Below are positions 1 to 10,296 of a DNA stretch of 64,000 nt, piece after piece. The notes beneath the pieces are model-generated. The model did not search any database, was not told the origin of the DNA, and was given only the letters and a program-made list of their open reading frames with translations. The stretch is from an uncultured Acidobacteriia bacterium. GTDB lineage: Bacteria > Acidobacteriota > Terriglobia > Bryobacterales > Bryobacteraceae. The position numbers were made by a program, and so were the translations under genes. Each line of letters begins with the position of its first letter. Positions within the stretch are counted from its first letter, which is position 1. The stretch is taken from assembly GCA_903907865.1 (NCBI GenBank), contig CAIVPR010000028.1:1-64000 (forward strand). The letters run 5' to 3'.

Positions 1-2
1 AA

Positions 3-134
3 CGACGGTGGCAACAACAACTCCTGATCCAGATTGTCCGCTCGAAAACTCTTGCCCACAAACCCAGGATAAAGGACTTCGCCGTCTACGTCCACGGGGA
101 AATTTGGGATGCTCTATTCCCGACAGACTCCTAG
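3..134 (+). CDS. C-terminal tail of an unidentified protein, cut by the window start
   Basis: An open frame from base 3 to a TAG at 132-134 gives 43 residues ending VYVHGEIWDALFPTDS. The mix of hydrophobic and charged residues looks like real protein, while the other frames look like noise. I do not recognise the family. The rest of the gene lies outside the window. A 7-bp inverted repeat (151-157/162-168, gcagcca/tggctgc) follows the stop and could be part of its 3' end, but no T-run follows it. Confidence 0.4.
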   Translation, partial: RRWQQQLLIQIVRSKTLAHKPRIKDFAVYVHGEIWDALFPTDS

Positions 135-230
135 CGCACCCTTATTTAGGGCAGCCATTCTTGGCTGCTGCGACCTTTCCAGGTCACCGCAACCGCACAT
201 CCCGCTGCGCCAGCACCTCTTCATCACACT

Positions 231-308
231 CTTTGCGCCCTACGCGCAAAGCCTCCGTGTCCGTTGTGGGGCAGGGTGGCACCCGGATGCCATCCTGCCC
301 CACAACGG
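231..308. repeat. Two adjacent palindromes upstream of secA
   Basis: A perfect 8-bp hairpin (ctttgcgc, loop cctac, gcgcaaag; 231-251) is followed by a 20-bp hairpin with arms at 261-280 and 289-308. The second has a single C/T difference, which still pairs as G-U in RNA, and an 8-base loop. Neither is followed by a T-run on either strand, so they are not classical terminators. They look like intergenic palindromic repeats or a structured leader. The rest of 135-423 shows no convincing gene. A TAAAAT hexamer at 400-405 is a possible -10 box for secA. Confidence 0.6.
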
Positions 309-423
309 AAAAGCAGTCCGGCGATGGGTGGTACCCGTGGTCGATTTGCCGCCCGACACAAACGTTCCTTCGCGAGCTACCGCATGATGCCACCCACGCT
401 AAAATAGGGGAAGCCCCCCAAAC

Positions 424-3261
<2,838 letters not shown>

Positions 3262-3331
3262 CTTGAGATCCCCAATCGTACAACAACTTTCCGCGAATTT
3301 ACTGGCAGGCCAGACGGACGCCGGGACCGGA

Positions 3332-4264
3332 TTGCCCCGCCGCCAGTTCGGGCGGGCGGCGGACATGGTTTCGATCATCACCCTGGGCGGGTGGCATTCG
3401 GTGGCCAAGGCCGCCTTCAAGCAGTGGGATGAGGCCGATTCGATCCGGCTGATGCATGCCGCCATCTACGAGGGCATCAACTTCTTCGACAACGCGTGGG
3501 ACTACCACGACGGATACGCCGAGGAAGTGATGGGCAAGGCGCTGAAGATCGACAACAAGCGCGAGCAGGTCTTCCTGATGACGAAGAACTGCGAGCGGGA
3601 CTACGCGGGGTCGGTGAAGGATCTGGAGGACAGCCTGCGGCGTCTGCAGACCGACCGGCTGGACCTGTGGATGTTCCACGAGTGCAACTACGACAACGAC
3701 CCGGACTGGATCTTCGAGCGCGGCGCGATGCGTGCGGCGCAGGAGGCGCAGGCGGCGGGCAAGGTGCGCTACATCGGGTTCACGGGGCACAAGGACCCGC
3801 GCATCCATTCGAAGATGCTGGGCAAGACCGACAGCTGGGATGCGTCTTTGATGCCGATCAACGTGATGGACGCGGCCTACCGGAGCTTCCTGCACGAGGT
3901 GGTGCCGGGATGCCATGCCATCGGCGCGGCTCCGATCGGGATGAAGGGCTTCGGGGGCGGTTGGCCGAACGGGGATATTCTGCATTCGCTGGGGCACCGT
4001 CCGGAGATCACGGTGGAGAGCCTGTTGCGGTTCAACCTGAGCCAGCCGGTGTGCAGCCAGGTGGTCGGGATCAAGGATTTTGATCAGTTGCAGGCGGCAG
4101 TGGCGGTGGCGCGGAGTTTCCAGCCGATGACCGAGGCCGAGCAGGATGCGCTGATGACGTCGGTGGCAACCGAGGCGGGGGACGGTCGGTACGAGGCGTT
4201 CAAGTCGACCAATGTGCATGACGGCCCGCACCACCGGAAGCAGCACGGGTTCGCGTTGGCGTAG
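3332..4264 (+). CDS. Aldo/keto reductase family protein
   Basis: A TIM-barrel NADPH-dependent oxidoreductase of the aldo/keto reductase superfamily, substrate unknown. The N-terminus PRRQFGRAADMVSIITLGGW matches the first strand of the family. The catalytic Asp and Tyr region (FFDNAWDYHDGYAEEVMG), Lys (FLMTKN) and the HECN segment in place of the usual His are visible. I chose the TTG at 3332 because homology starts there. A TTG at 3263 is in frame, but its 23 extra codons use rare AGA, TTA and CAA codons and look non-coding. The gene begins 70 bp after the secA stop and is probably co-transcribed. The carbonyl substrate cannot be inferred. Confidence 0.88.
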   Translation: MPRRQFGRAADMVSIITLGGWHSVAKAAFKQWDEADSIRLMHAAIYEGINFFDNAWDYHDGYAEEVMGKALKIDNKREQVFLMTKNCERDYAGSVKDLEDSLRRLQTDRLDLWMFHECNYDNDPDWIFERGAMRAAQEAQAAGKVRYIGFTGHKDPRIHSKMLGKTDSWDASLMPINVMDAAYRSFLHEVVPGCHAIGAAPIGMKGFGGGWPNGDILHSLGHRPEITVESLLRFNLSQPVCSQVVGIKDFDQLQAAVAVARSFQPMTEAEQDALMTSVATEAGDGRYEAFKSTNVHDGPHHRKQHGFALA

Positions 4265-4271
4265 GGGGGGA

Positions 4272-4748
4272 CTACTCGCCAGCCGCCAGCAGGCCTTCCA
4301 ACTCGACCACGGCGGCCAGATCCTTCTCCCGCCCCGCGGCCCGCTTTGCGCGAATCAGTGTGGGAAGGTCCAAGGTCCAGATCATCCTTCCGAACACATC
4401 CACGGACAAGGCTGCAGACTTGATGTCTTCGAAGGAGCCAAGACCGGCGACTTCGGCAAGAAGGTCGATTTCGCCGAGATCCGTCTGCAGCGTAAACACA
4501 GTACCGTTCCTAAGAGTCACTTCGTCCCAGCCGAAGGGCAGACCTTCTGGAAATCCGCGGGGACGCGGGTGGAACGGGGCCAAGGCGGCAGCCAAGCGAC
4601 CGATATTGGCTCTCGTGCGCGAATAGCAGATGTCCAAGTCGTAGGTCATGCGTGCACTGCCGTGCAACGTCGCGCATAGACCACCGATCACCACAAATTC
4701 GACCTCACAGTCGCAGAGGATCTGGATCGCTTTTTGGAATTGCATCAA
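4272..4748 (-). CDS. Nucleotidyltransferase-fold protein (AbiEii/DUF6036-like), possible toxin of a TA pair
   Basis: 158 residues with the minimal nucleotidyltransferase signature: VVIGGLCATLHGSARMTYDL, where the GG...HG loop is followed by the metal-binding DLD. In known AbiEii/MenA-type toxins this fold transfers nucleotides to RNA or protein. Many chromosomal relatives have no tested activity. The gene overlaps the 3' end of its small upstream partner by 4 bp (4745-4748), a sign of translational coupling and a layout shared with toxin-antitoxin pairs. It faces the aldo/keto reductase tail to tail with a 7-bp gap. The fold is secure, the toxin role is inference. Confidence 0.8.
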   Translation of the reverse strand: MMQFQKAIQILCDCEVEFVVIGGLCATLHGSARMTYDLDICYSRTRANIGRLAAALAPFHPRPRGFPEGLPFGWDEVTLRNGTVFTLQTDLGEIDLLAEVAGLGSFEDIKSAALSVDVFGRMIWTLDLPTLIRAKRAAGREKDLAAVVELEGLLAAGE

Positions 4749-4969
4749 GCACGCCTACGGGCCACGCCGCGTATCGAGTCCAAGGACTGGGTGCAGGCTT
4801 CGAGCTTGGACGCGCGTTCGGCAGGGGTGAGTCGCAATTGCTCGACCAAGAGGGTCAAGTCGATCCCGTAGTCCCGTGCTGCTGCAATGCGGCTTCCGGG
4901 CGATGGTCGGAGCAGACGGTCTTCGGCAACCTTCAATTGCTGGGCTGTTAACGCGCTCAGAACTCCCAT
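4745..4969 (-). CDS. Small helical protein, partner of the nucleotidyltransferase
   Basis: 74 residues, predicted mostly helical and charged (LTAQQLKVAEDRLLRPSPGS at the N-terminus, a basic RRRA end). There is no recognisable catalytic motif. It overlaps the start of the nucleotidyltransferase-fold gene by 4 bp, so the two are almost certainly made together. By position it would be the antitoxin if the pair is a toxin-antitoxin system. It could also simply be a substrate-recognition subunit. Confidence 0.65.
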   Translation of the reverse strand: MGVLSALTAQQLKVAEDRLLRPSPGSRIAAARDYGIDLTLLVEQLRLTPAERASKLEACTQSLDSIRGVARRRA

Positions 4970-4993
4970 AGCTTGATTCTACAGCGGGCAGAT

Positions 4994-5539
4994 CTACTGC
5001 AGACAGAGATCCTTGGCCATCGGGACGACCGGCAGCATAGCCCCGTTGGGTAGAGGAATTTCATAGCGCCGGATTTCGGCGTAGCCGTGGAACGCGTACA
5101 GCGGGACTCCGGTGAGCGTCGCCACAAGTTCGGCACGTCGGTAGCCAGCGGCTCGTGCGGCGGCCTCGCAGGCGTGCAGAATAGCCGTTCCCACGCCTTT
5201 CCTCGCATGGTCCGGGTGGACAAAGAAGCTGCGGATGCGCGCCGGGTCGACCGCGGGGTCGAGCAGATTGTCGGCCTTGCCCGGGACCTTGTCGCCCCCG
5301 AAGAGATTGCCCCGCTGGCTCCAAGCACCGCAGCCGAGGATGGTGCCGGTCTCGTCCTCCGCCACCAAATACGTGCCGTCGCGGACGAGCTGGCTGTCAA
5401 TCGCGAAGATCAGCCCCAAGGCCCCGGCGCGCTGTTCCGGCGTGTAGTCCGGGGCCTGCAGCTTCTCCACTGAAAGCTCGATGATCCGCTCCAGCACGGG
5501 CCGGTCGGATTCGGTCGCCTGCCGGATGCGGAACGCCAT
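4994..5539 (-). CDS. GNAT family N-acetyltransferase
   Basis: 181-residue acetyl-CoA-dependent transferase. The family motif A is seen as HPDHARKGVGTAILHACE (R-x-x-G-x-G/A pyrophosphate loop), preceded by the IRSFFV beta strand and followed by a GYRRAELVATLTGVPLYAFHG segment typical of motif B. The acceptor is unknown and could be a small molecule, antibiotic, protein or tRNA. The start lies 6 bp downstream of the serS stop on the same strand, so it is probably the second gene of a serS operon. That position is not enough to assign a substrate. Confidence 0.87.
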   Translation of the reverse strand: MAFRIRQATESDRPVLERIIELSVEKLQAPDYTPEQRAGALGLIFAIDSQLVRDGTYLVAEDETGTILGCGAWSQRGNLFGGDKVPGKADNLLDPAVDPARIRSFFVHPDHARKGVGTAILHACEAAARAAGYRRAELVATLTGVPLYAFHGYAEIRRYEIPLPNGAMLPVVPMAKDLCLQ

Positions 5540-5545
5540 GCGCGC

Positions 5546-6826
5546 CTACTTGAGCTGCGCCTGGGGCGTGATGACCTCGGCGTTCAGGTACGGGCGAAGC
5601 GCTTCCGGGACGACAATCGTGCCGTCCTTCTGCTGGTAGTTCTCGATGATCGCGACCCACGTGCGACCGACGGCGAGGCCGCTGCCGTTCAAGGTGTGCG
5701 CCAGCTCGGTCTTTTTACCATTGCGCATCCGGATGTTGGCGCGACGGGCTTGGAAGGCCTCGAAGTTGGAGCAGGACGAGATTTCCTTGAACCCGTTCTG
5801 CGCCGGGAGCCAGACCTCTATGTCGTAGGTCTTGGCAGAGCTGAAGCCCATGTCGCCGGTGCAGAGGGCCATGGTGCGGAAGGGCAGGCCGAGGCGGACC
5901 AGGATATCCTCGGCGTCGGCAGTGAGCTTGTCCAGTTCCTCGTAACTCTGGTCGGGACGGGTGAACTTCACCAGTTCCACCTTCTGGAACTGGTGCTGGC
6001 GGATGATGCCGCGGACGTCGCGGCCATAGGAGCCAGCCTCGCTGCGGAAGCAGGGGGTGTAGGCGCAGAGCTTGATCGGGAGCTTGTCGGCGTCGAGCGT
6101 CTCATCGCGGAAGAGGTTGGTGACCGGGACCTCGGCGGTCGGGATCAGGTAATAGTCGGTGTTTTCGAGCTTGAAGAGGTCCTCGGCGAACTTGGGGAGC
6201 TGGCCGGTGCCGTAAAGGCTGGCCGAATTCGCCACGAACGGGGGCAGGACTTCCGTGTAGCCATGCTCGCGGGAGTGCGTGTCGAGCATGAAGTTGATCA
6301 GCGCGCGCTCAAGTTTTGCGCCGAGGCCCCAGTAGACGGCGAAACGCGCGCCCGTGATCTTGGCGGCGCGGTCGAAATCGAGGATACCGAGTTCGGGGCC
6401 GAGGTCCCAGTGTGCCTTGGGCTCGAAATCCATCGGGCGCGGGGTGCCGTGGGTGCGGACGACGACGTTGTCCTCGGCGTCTCGGCCCACGGGAACGGAT
6501 TCGTGCGGGACGTTGGGGATGCCCGCGAGCATCTCGCGGAATTGGGAGTCGACGGCCTCGACAACGGTGGCCAATTCGCCAACCCGGTCGCCCATGGCGC
6601 GGGACTTGGCCTGGAGCTCGTCAGTGTTGACGCCCTGTCGGCGCAGTTGGCCGACCTCGCGCGAGAGCGCGTTCTGCTCGGCGCGCAGTTGCTCCGATTC
6701 GGTGATGGCGGAGCGGCGGCGTTGGTCGAGATCGCGGAACTGGTCGAGTGGAAGCGTCAGGCCGCGCGTGGCGAGCCGAGCGGCGACCGCGTCGAGATTG
6801 GCGCGGAACGTCCCCAAATCATGCAT
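5546..6826 (-). CDS. serS: Serine--tRNA ligase
   Basis: Class II aminoacyl-tRNA synthetase that charges tRNA-Ser (and tRNA-Sec) with serine. The length of 426 residues is normal. The N-terminal long coiled-coil arm (roughly residues 30-100) binds the long variable arm of tRNA-Ser. Motif 2 (PCFRSEAGSYGRDVRGIIRQ) and motif 3 (GLAVGRTWVAIIENYQ) are intact. A GNAT gene follows after 6 bp. Upstream lies the 213-bp inverted-repeat element at 6859-7071, which would fall within or just before the serS leader. Confidence 0.97.
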   Translation of the reverse strand: MHDLGTFRANLDAVAARLATRGLTLPLDQFRDLDQRRRSAITESEQLRAEQNALSREVGQLRRQGVNTDELQAKSRAMGDRVGELATVVEAVDSQFREMLAGIPNVPHESVPVGRDAEDNVVVRTHGTPRPMDFEPKAHWDLGPELGILDFDRAAKITGARFAVYWGLGAKLERALINFMLDTHSREHGYTEVLPPFVANSASLYGTGQLPKFAEDLFKLENTDYYLIPTAEVPVTNLFRDETLDADKLPIKLCAYTPCFRSEAGSYGRDVRGIIRQHQFQKVELVKFTRPDQSYEELDKLTADAEDILVRLGLPFRTMALCTGDMGFSSAKTYDIEVWLPAQNGFKEISSCSNFEAFQARRANIRMRNGKKTELAHTLNGSGLAVGRTWVAIIENYQQKDGTIVVPEALRPYLNAEVITPQAQLK

Positions 6827-6858
6827 ATAAAAGCTATGCTAACAGGCGGGGTGGATTC

Positions 6859-7071
6859 ACAGCCCGTGGCAAAAGTAACTCAAGCCGCGCGACGGGTCGT
6901 GGGGCCGGTTCTCGAAGGGCTAGGGCAGTCGCCCTCCGGGTTGCGGCGGCAAGGGGCCACCTGCTTCGTTGCGACGCTTGTGAGATGGCCGACATCGAAT
7001 GCAGCGTCGCGCCTCGCATTTGGCCCCTTGGCGCTCGCAACGCGGCCCAAGTTACTTCTGCCACGGGCTGT
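6859..7071. repeat. 213-bp element with 20-bp inverted ends, strongly self-complementary (MITE-like or structured RNA)
   Basis: The ends are inverted copies: acagcccgtggc plus a further stretch at 6859-6880 pairs with 7051-7071 with one mismatch over about 20 bp. Pairing continues imperfectly inward (gccgcg...cgcggc) to about 45 nt. Inside, a second long hairpin pairs ggcaaggggcca with tggccccttggc and then gttgcgacgc with gcgtcgc. The left end lies 32 bp before the serS start codon and the right end reaches the first base of the small gene's stop codon. It carries no open frame that looks like protein. No T-box consensus is present. Confidence 0.6.
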
Positions 7072-7208
7072 TAATCGTCGTCGTCGACGGCGACGGGTTC
7101 CAGATCCTCGGCCTCGAAAATCTGCTTGCAGTCTACGCATTCCACGTAGTCCACGCCTCCACGACGGGCGAGGATGATTGTCTTCTTGTGTTCACAGGCT
7201 ACCGGCAT
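7071..7208 (-). CDS. 45-residue zinc-ribbon-like protein
   Basis: A short gene read ATG (7206-7208) to TAA (7071-7073). The product begins MPVACEHKKTII, has a central VECVDCKQIF with a CxxC pair and ends in an acidic tail VAVDDDD. The CEH and CVDC pairs could hold one zinc ion. Third-position GC and the clean amino-acid composition support coding. It is divergent from hemB and lies upstream of serS. The function is unknown; single-ribbon proteins of this kind are often nucleic-acid or protein adaptors. Confidence 0.65.
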   Translation of the reverse strand: MPVACEHKKTIILARRGGVDYVECVDCKQIFEAEDLEPVAVDDDD

Positions 7209-7285
7209 ACCTAAAGCAAGGGGATACGAATTATTCTACTGTGCCCAGCGCTGTTGTCAAGCGGGGAACGATAGAATTCTTTTAG

Positions 7286-8257
7286 ATGCCGTTTCCCGTC
7301 AACCGTCCGCGCCGCTTGCGCGCAACCGAGTCTATCCGCAATCTCGTGCGCGAGACCCGCCTCGACCCCGCGAATTTCATTCTGCCGCTGTTCATCGTGC
7401 CCGGCGAGGGCATACGGAAGCCGATCGGGTCGATGCCGCCGCAGTGCCAGATTTCGATCGACACGGCGGTGGAAGAGTGCCGCGAGATCCGGTCGCTGGG
7501 GATCGGCGGGATCATCCTGTTCGGGCTGCCGGAGAGCAAAGACGAGGTGGCGTCGGGCGCATACGACGACCAAGGGATCGTGCAGCGGGCCATCCGTGCC
7601 ATCAAGCGGGAGACGCCGGATCTGCTGGTGGTCACCGATGTCTGCAATTGCGAGTACACGAGCCACGGGCATTGCGGGCTGATCGTGGACGGCGATGTTG
7701 ACAACGACCCGACGCTGGATTGGCTGGCCCGGGCGGCGCTATCGCACGCGCGGGCCGGGGCGGACATCGTGGCACCGTCGGACATGATGGACGGGCGGGT
7801 GGCGGCGATCCGTTCGGCACTGGACGGGGCGGGATTCGCGAAGACGCCGATCCTGTCGTACGCGGCGAAGTACGCGTCGGCGTTCTACGGGCCGTTCCGC
7901 GAGGCTGCCGATTCGGCCCCGCAGTTCGGCGACCGTCGCAGCTACCAGATGGACCCGGCGAACGCGCGCGAGGCCGTGCGCGAGATCGAACTGGATCTGG
8001 AGGAGGGCGCAGACATGATCATGGTCAAGCCCGCGATGGCGTATTTGGACATCATCCACGAAGCGCGGCTGCGGTTCGACGTGCCGATTTCGGCGTACCA
8101 GGTGAGCGGCGAATACTCGATGATCATGGCGGCGGCGGCAAACGGGTGGATCGACCACGACAGGGCAATGATGGAGAGTTTGACGTCGATCAAGCGCGCG
8201 GGGGCGGACTTCATCCTGACGTATTTCGCCAAGCCGGCGGCCAGACTGCTGGGGTGA
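7286..8257 (+). CDS. hemB: Delta-aminolevulinic acid dehydratase (porphobilinogen synthase)
   Basis: Condenses two 5-aminolevulinate molecules to porphobilinogen, the second common step of tetrapyrrole (haem, B12) synthesis. 323 residues, normal for the family. The cysteine-rich metal site [14 protein letters not shown] is present, which suggests a zinc-dependent enzyme. The two Schiff-base lysines lie in [15 protein letters not shown] and [12 protein letters not shown]460-type cytochrome gene follows after 16 bp. The B12-dependent mutase at 52-54 kb is a downstream user of the tetrapyrrole pathway. Confidence 0.97.
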   Translation: MPFPVNRPRRLRATESIRNLVRETRLDPANFILPLFIVPGEGIRKPIGSMPPQCQISIDTAVEECREIRSLGIGGIILFGLPESKDEVASGAYDDQGIVQRAIRAIKRETPDLLVVTDVCNCEYTSHGHCGLIVDGDVDNDPTLDWLARAALSHARAGADIVAPSDMMDGRVAAIRSALDGAGFAKTPILSYAAKYASAFYGPFREAADSAPQFGDRRSYQMDPANAREAVREIELDLEEGADMIMVKPAMAYLDIIHEARLRFDVPISAYQVSGEYSMIMAAAANGWIDHDRAMMESLTSIKRAGADFILTYFAKPAARLLG

Positions 8258-8273
8258 ACGCTATATTCATAGA

Positions 8274-8822
8274 ATGGCGCTCACACGGATCGGTGTTTTT
8301 CTACTGGCGGTTGCGGGAATGGCGGCTGGCCAGGTTTCGGATGCTCCCAAGCACGGGGCGGATGGCGGGTTGCTCTACCCGTCTGATTACCGGGAGTGGG
8401 TTTTCCTCAGTTCCGGGTTGGGGATGACGTATGGACCGGCGGCTTCCCCAGGCAATCCGCGTTTCGACAATGTTTTCGTCACCCGGGCGGCGTACAAGGG
8501 GTTCCTGCAGTCTGGAACTTGGCCGGAGGGCACGATGTTCGTGCTCGAGATCCGGTCGGCGACATCAGAGGGGTCCATCAACAAGGGCGGCCACTTCCAG
8601 ACGGGTCTGGCCGCGATTGAGGTCGAGGTGAAGGAGAAGGGCGTTTGGACGTTCTACTCGTTCGGGTCCGGGGACGTGGCGGTGGGGAAGGCGTTCGGCC
8701 CCAAGGAGAGTTGCTACGCGTGCCACGGGACGAACGGGGCCGTCGACAACACGTTCGTGCAGTTTTATCCGACGTTGCTGCCGATAGCCAAGGCGAAGGG
8801 GACGCTGAAGGCGGCGAAATAG
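8274..8822 (+). CDS. Secreted cytochrome P460 family protein
   Basis: 182 residues with a signal peptide (hydrophobic residues 6-19 ending AAGQV). The middle reads YPSDYREWVFLSSGLGM, the typical P460 opening. A single haem motif CYACH lies near residue 146. Known P460 proteins oxidise hydroxylamine or bind NO in the periplasm, with a lysine-haem cross-link. Many relatives lack a tested function. It follows hemB by 16 bp, so haem supply and haem use may be co-expressed. A TATATT hexamer at 8262-8267 could also give it its own promoter. Confidence 0.85.
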   Translation: MALTRIGVFLLAVAGMAAGQVSDAPKHGADGGLLYPSDYREWVFLSSGLGMTYGPAASPGNPRFDNVFVTRAAYKGFLQSGTWPEGTMFVLEIRSATSEGSINKGGHFQTGLAAIEVEVKEKGVWTFYSFGSGDVAVGKAFGPKESCYACHGTNGAVDNTFVQFYPTLLPIAKAKGTLKAAK

Positions 8823-8828
8823 CTGGAA

Positions 8829-9194
8829 TCAGAGGTCCCGGTGGACGGTGTCCATCGAAAAGGCCGGGAGGCAGATGGCGATGTACTCGGCCCCCTCGGC
8901 TTCCGGGGTCGAATAGCGGATCCAGACGTTGGCGGGGACGATAACCGCCTGCCCGGCGCGGACCTCCATGGCTCCTTCGGCGTGCTCCACGCGCAGCATG
9001 CCCTTGAGGACAACCGTGTATTCCTCGAATTCCGGCGTTTGACCGGGCTCGACCCAGCCGCCCGGACTGCGCATGTGGGCGACGCTGGCACGGTCAGTGC
9101 CGGAGTTGACGCGTCCGATGTACTCGTCGATGAGCTTGGGCTTGGTTCCGGCGGCGGCGACGCGTGTGGGCGAGGGGATCAGGATCGGGGCCAT
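8829..9194 (-). CDS. Small cupin-domain protein
   Basis: 121 residues forming one cupin barrel. Motif 1 is altered (SPGGWVEPGQTPEFEEYTVV, with Glu and Gln replacing the usual HxH), then a glycine turn LKGMLRV and motif 2 AGQAVIVPANVWIRY. The ATG at 9192-9194 sits 7 bp after the membrane-protein stop, so the longer upstream open frame is not real. Metal binding is uncertain because the canonical histidines are missing. It is convergent with the P460 gene, with a 6-bp gap. Confidence 0.78.
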   Translation of the reverse strand: MAPILIPSPTRVAAAGTKPKLIDEYIGRVNSGTDRASVAHMRSPGGWVEPGQTPEFEEYTVVLKGMLRVEHAEGAMEVRAGQAVIVPANVWIRYSTPEAEGAEYIAICLPAFSMDTVHRDL

Positions 9195-9201
9195 GGTTCT
9201 G

Positions 9202-9774
9202 TTATCGCATCCGGTCGCGTTTTTGGTCGGAGTCGTGGAACCAGGCGATGGAAATGCCCGCGCACATCGAGGGCAGGCAGACCGGAAGGCCGCCCAAAGG
9301 GTGCACGATGGGGCCCAGCCACTGGTAGGCGGGGATCGCACCCAGCCACAGTAGAAGGCAGGCCACGACGCCTCCGAGCGCGGCGCACAGGACGGCCCGG
9401 AAATAGCTGCGTCGGCGGAAGACCAGCAGCGACAGAAGGCCGAGGCCGTTTGTGACGAGGCTGACGATGGCGAAAAGGCCGACGGTGCCCGAGTCGAAGC
9501 GCTTAGGGTCCGTGCCGTGGAGTCCTTGAGCGATGGCCATGGTCCAGACCCAGCCGTAGAACTGCAGGAAGCAGGCGGCGGTGAAGCCGATGCGCGAGGT
9601 GAGTGGGATTTCGAGGCCCCAGATGGCCCAGCCCATCGCCCCGGAGTAGAAGATCGGGAACAGGATGATGGGGACCATGTTGACCAGCGGGACGCCTGCA
9701 ATCGTGCAGACGAATCCGGCGACGAGGAAGCGCATGACGATGTCGGCTGGGTCGTTGTTGTGGTCAGGGGTCAA
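9202..9774 (-). CDS. Integral membrane protein of unknown function
   Basis: 190 residues with about five predicted membrane spans: FLVAGFVCTIAGVPLVNMVP, an ILFPIFYSGAMGWAIWGL stretch, IGFTAACFLQFYGWVWTMAI, VGLFAIVSLVTNGLGLLSLL and a C-terminal pair around LLLWLGAIPAYQW. I recognise no family motif. It is the first gene of a two-gene unit with the cupin protein, separated by 7 bp. Confidence 0.7.
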   Translation of the reverse strand: MTPDHNNDPADIVMRFLVAGFVCTIAGVPLVNMVPIILFPIFYSGAMGWAIWGLEIPLTSRIGFTAACFLQFYGWVWTMAIAQGLHGTDPKRFDSGTVGLFAIVSLVTNGLGLLSLLVFRRRSYFRAVLCAALGGVVACLLLWLGAIPAYQWLGPIVHPLGGLPVCLPSMCAGISIAWFHDSDQKRDRMR

Positions 9775-9806
9775 CGGTGGCAGTGTAACACTTTGATGGT
9801 GATCCG

Positions 9807-9951
9807 CTACAGGCGCGATGCGGCTTCGAGCTCGAAGTGGACGCGGAAGCCCAAAGCGGTGGCGATGTTGACCAATGCGTCGAGCGAGAAGCGGGAAACA
9901 CGGCCTCGGAGCAGATCGTTGATCCTAGAAACGGTTATTTGACGTGCCAAA
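9807..9951 (-). pseudogene. Truncated XRE-type helix-turn-helix (HigA2-like antitoxin) remnant
   Basis: The minus strand reads ARQITVSRINDLLRGRVSRF followed by SLDALVNIATALGFRVHFEL and a stop at 9807-9809. This matches the recognition-helix half of short XRE regulators of the HigA2 type (typical form: L..PRVSDLLRGKxxxFSLDxLL..L..LG..V). The N-terminal half is missing. The frame runs straight into the palindromic repeat at 9955, so the gene was truncated at or near that repeat. No toxin partner is visible. Confidence 0.6.
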
Positions 9952-9954
9952 GCG

Positions 9955-10020
9955 CAAACACTCCCTTGCGGTCGTGGCTCGGTAACATGTTGATTCTACC
10001 GAGCCGCGACGGCAAGGCGG
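9955..10020. repeat. Dispersed palindromic repeat, copy A
   Basis: About 66 bp: caaacactcccttgcggtcg ... tgattctaccgagccgcgac and a ggcaagg end. The arms ctcggta and taccgag plus gcggtcg/cgcgac make a hairpin. The same layout occurs at 18327-18393 (caaacgctccctcgcggtcg ... accgagccgggaccgcaagg). Two copies in 64 kb at the edges of gene fragments suggest a genome-wide REP-like family. Confidence 0.65.
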
Positions 10021-10149
10021 TTAATCGGGCATGCGTCGCTTGAGGGCGCGTGACCCGAGGTTCTGTTGGACTAGAGCGATGATTTGGGTTGGGTCGATTT
10101 GAGGGGCGCCACGACCCGGTTTCACGACCGGAAACTTGCACTGCGTTAA
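10021..10149 (-). pseudogene. C-terminal remnant of an unidentified small protein
   Basis: Forty-two codons ending in TAA at 10021-10023 read KFPVVKPGRGAPQIDPTQII and a tail ending RALKRRMPD. An in-frame stop at 10150-10152 closes the frame upstream and there is no start codon, so only the tail of a gene survives. The pattern resembles C-termini of small antitoxins but I cannot assign it. Together with the HTH remnant and repeat copy A it makes 9775-10296 a decayed stretch. Confidence 0.4.
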
Positions 10150-10186
10150 TTACGCAAATGGACATGCTCGGCACGCAAAAAATCGC

Positions 10187-10211
10187 TTGAGGACGGCTAT
10201 GCCGTCCTCAA
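10187..10211 (-). terminator. Hairpin terminator of the cytochrome-FGE gene
   Basis: A perfect 11-bp inverted repeat (ttgaggacggc, loop tat, gccgtcctcaa). Read on the minus strand, the stem is followed within a few bases by gcgattttttg, a six-T run. It lies 86 bp beyond the stop of the minus-strand gene at 10297. Confidence 0.55.
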
Positions 10212-10217
10212 AAACAC

Positions 10218-10247
10218 TTGCACAGTACCCAGCATTTATGCTATAAT
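10218..10247 (+). promoter_or_regulatory. Strong sigma70-like promoter without a gene behind it
   Basis: TTGCAC (10218-10223), an 18-bp spacer and a perfect TATAAT (10242-10247). The next ATG (10254) reads only MARR before a stop, with a lysine-rich reading RKNKKELRKA directly after that stop. Transcription would run into the 3' end of the cytochrome-FGE gene as antisense. It looks like the promoter and first codons of a lost gene. Confidence 0.55.
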
Positions 10248-10296
10248 CAGAGCATGGCAAGAAGGTAAAGGAAAAATAAAAAAGAATTAAGAAAAG

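Noticed and set aside
6827-7070. T-box riboswitch for serS
   Set aside because: The conserved AGGGTGGNACCGCG block is absent and the structure is a near-perfect long palindrome instead.
8829-9701. 290-residue version of the cupin gene
   Set aside because: The extra N-terminus overlaps the membrane-protein gene in another frame; ATG 9194 right after that gene's stop gives the expected cupin length.
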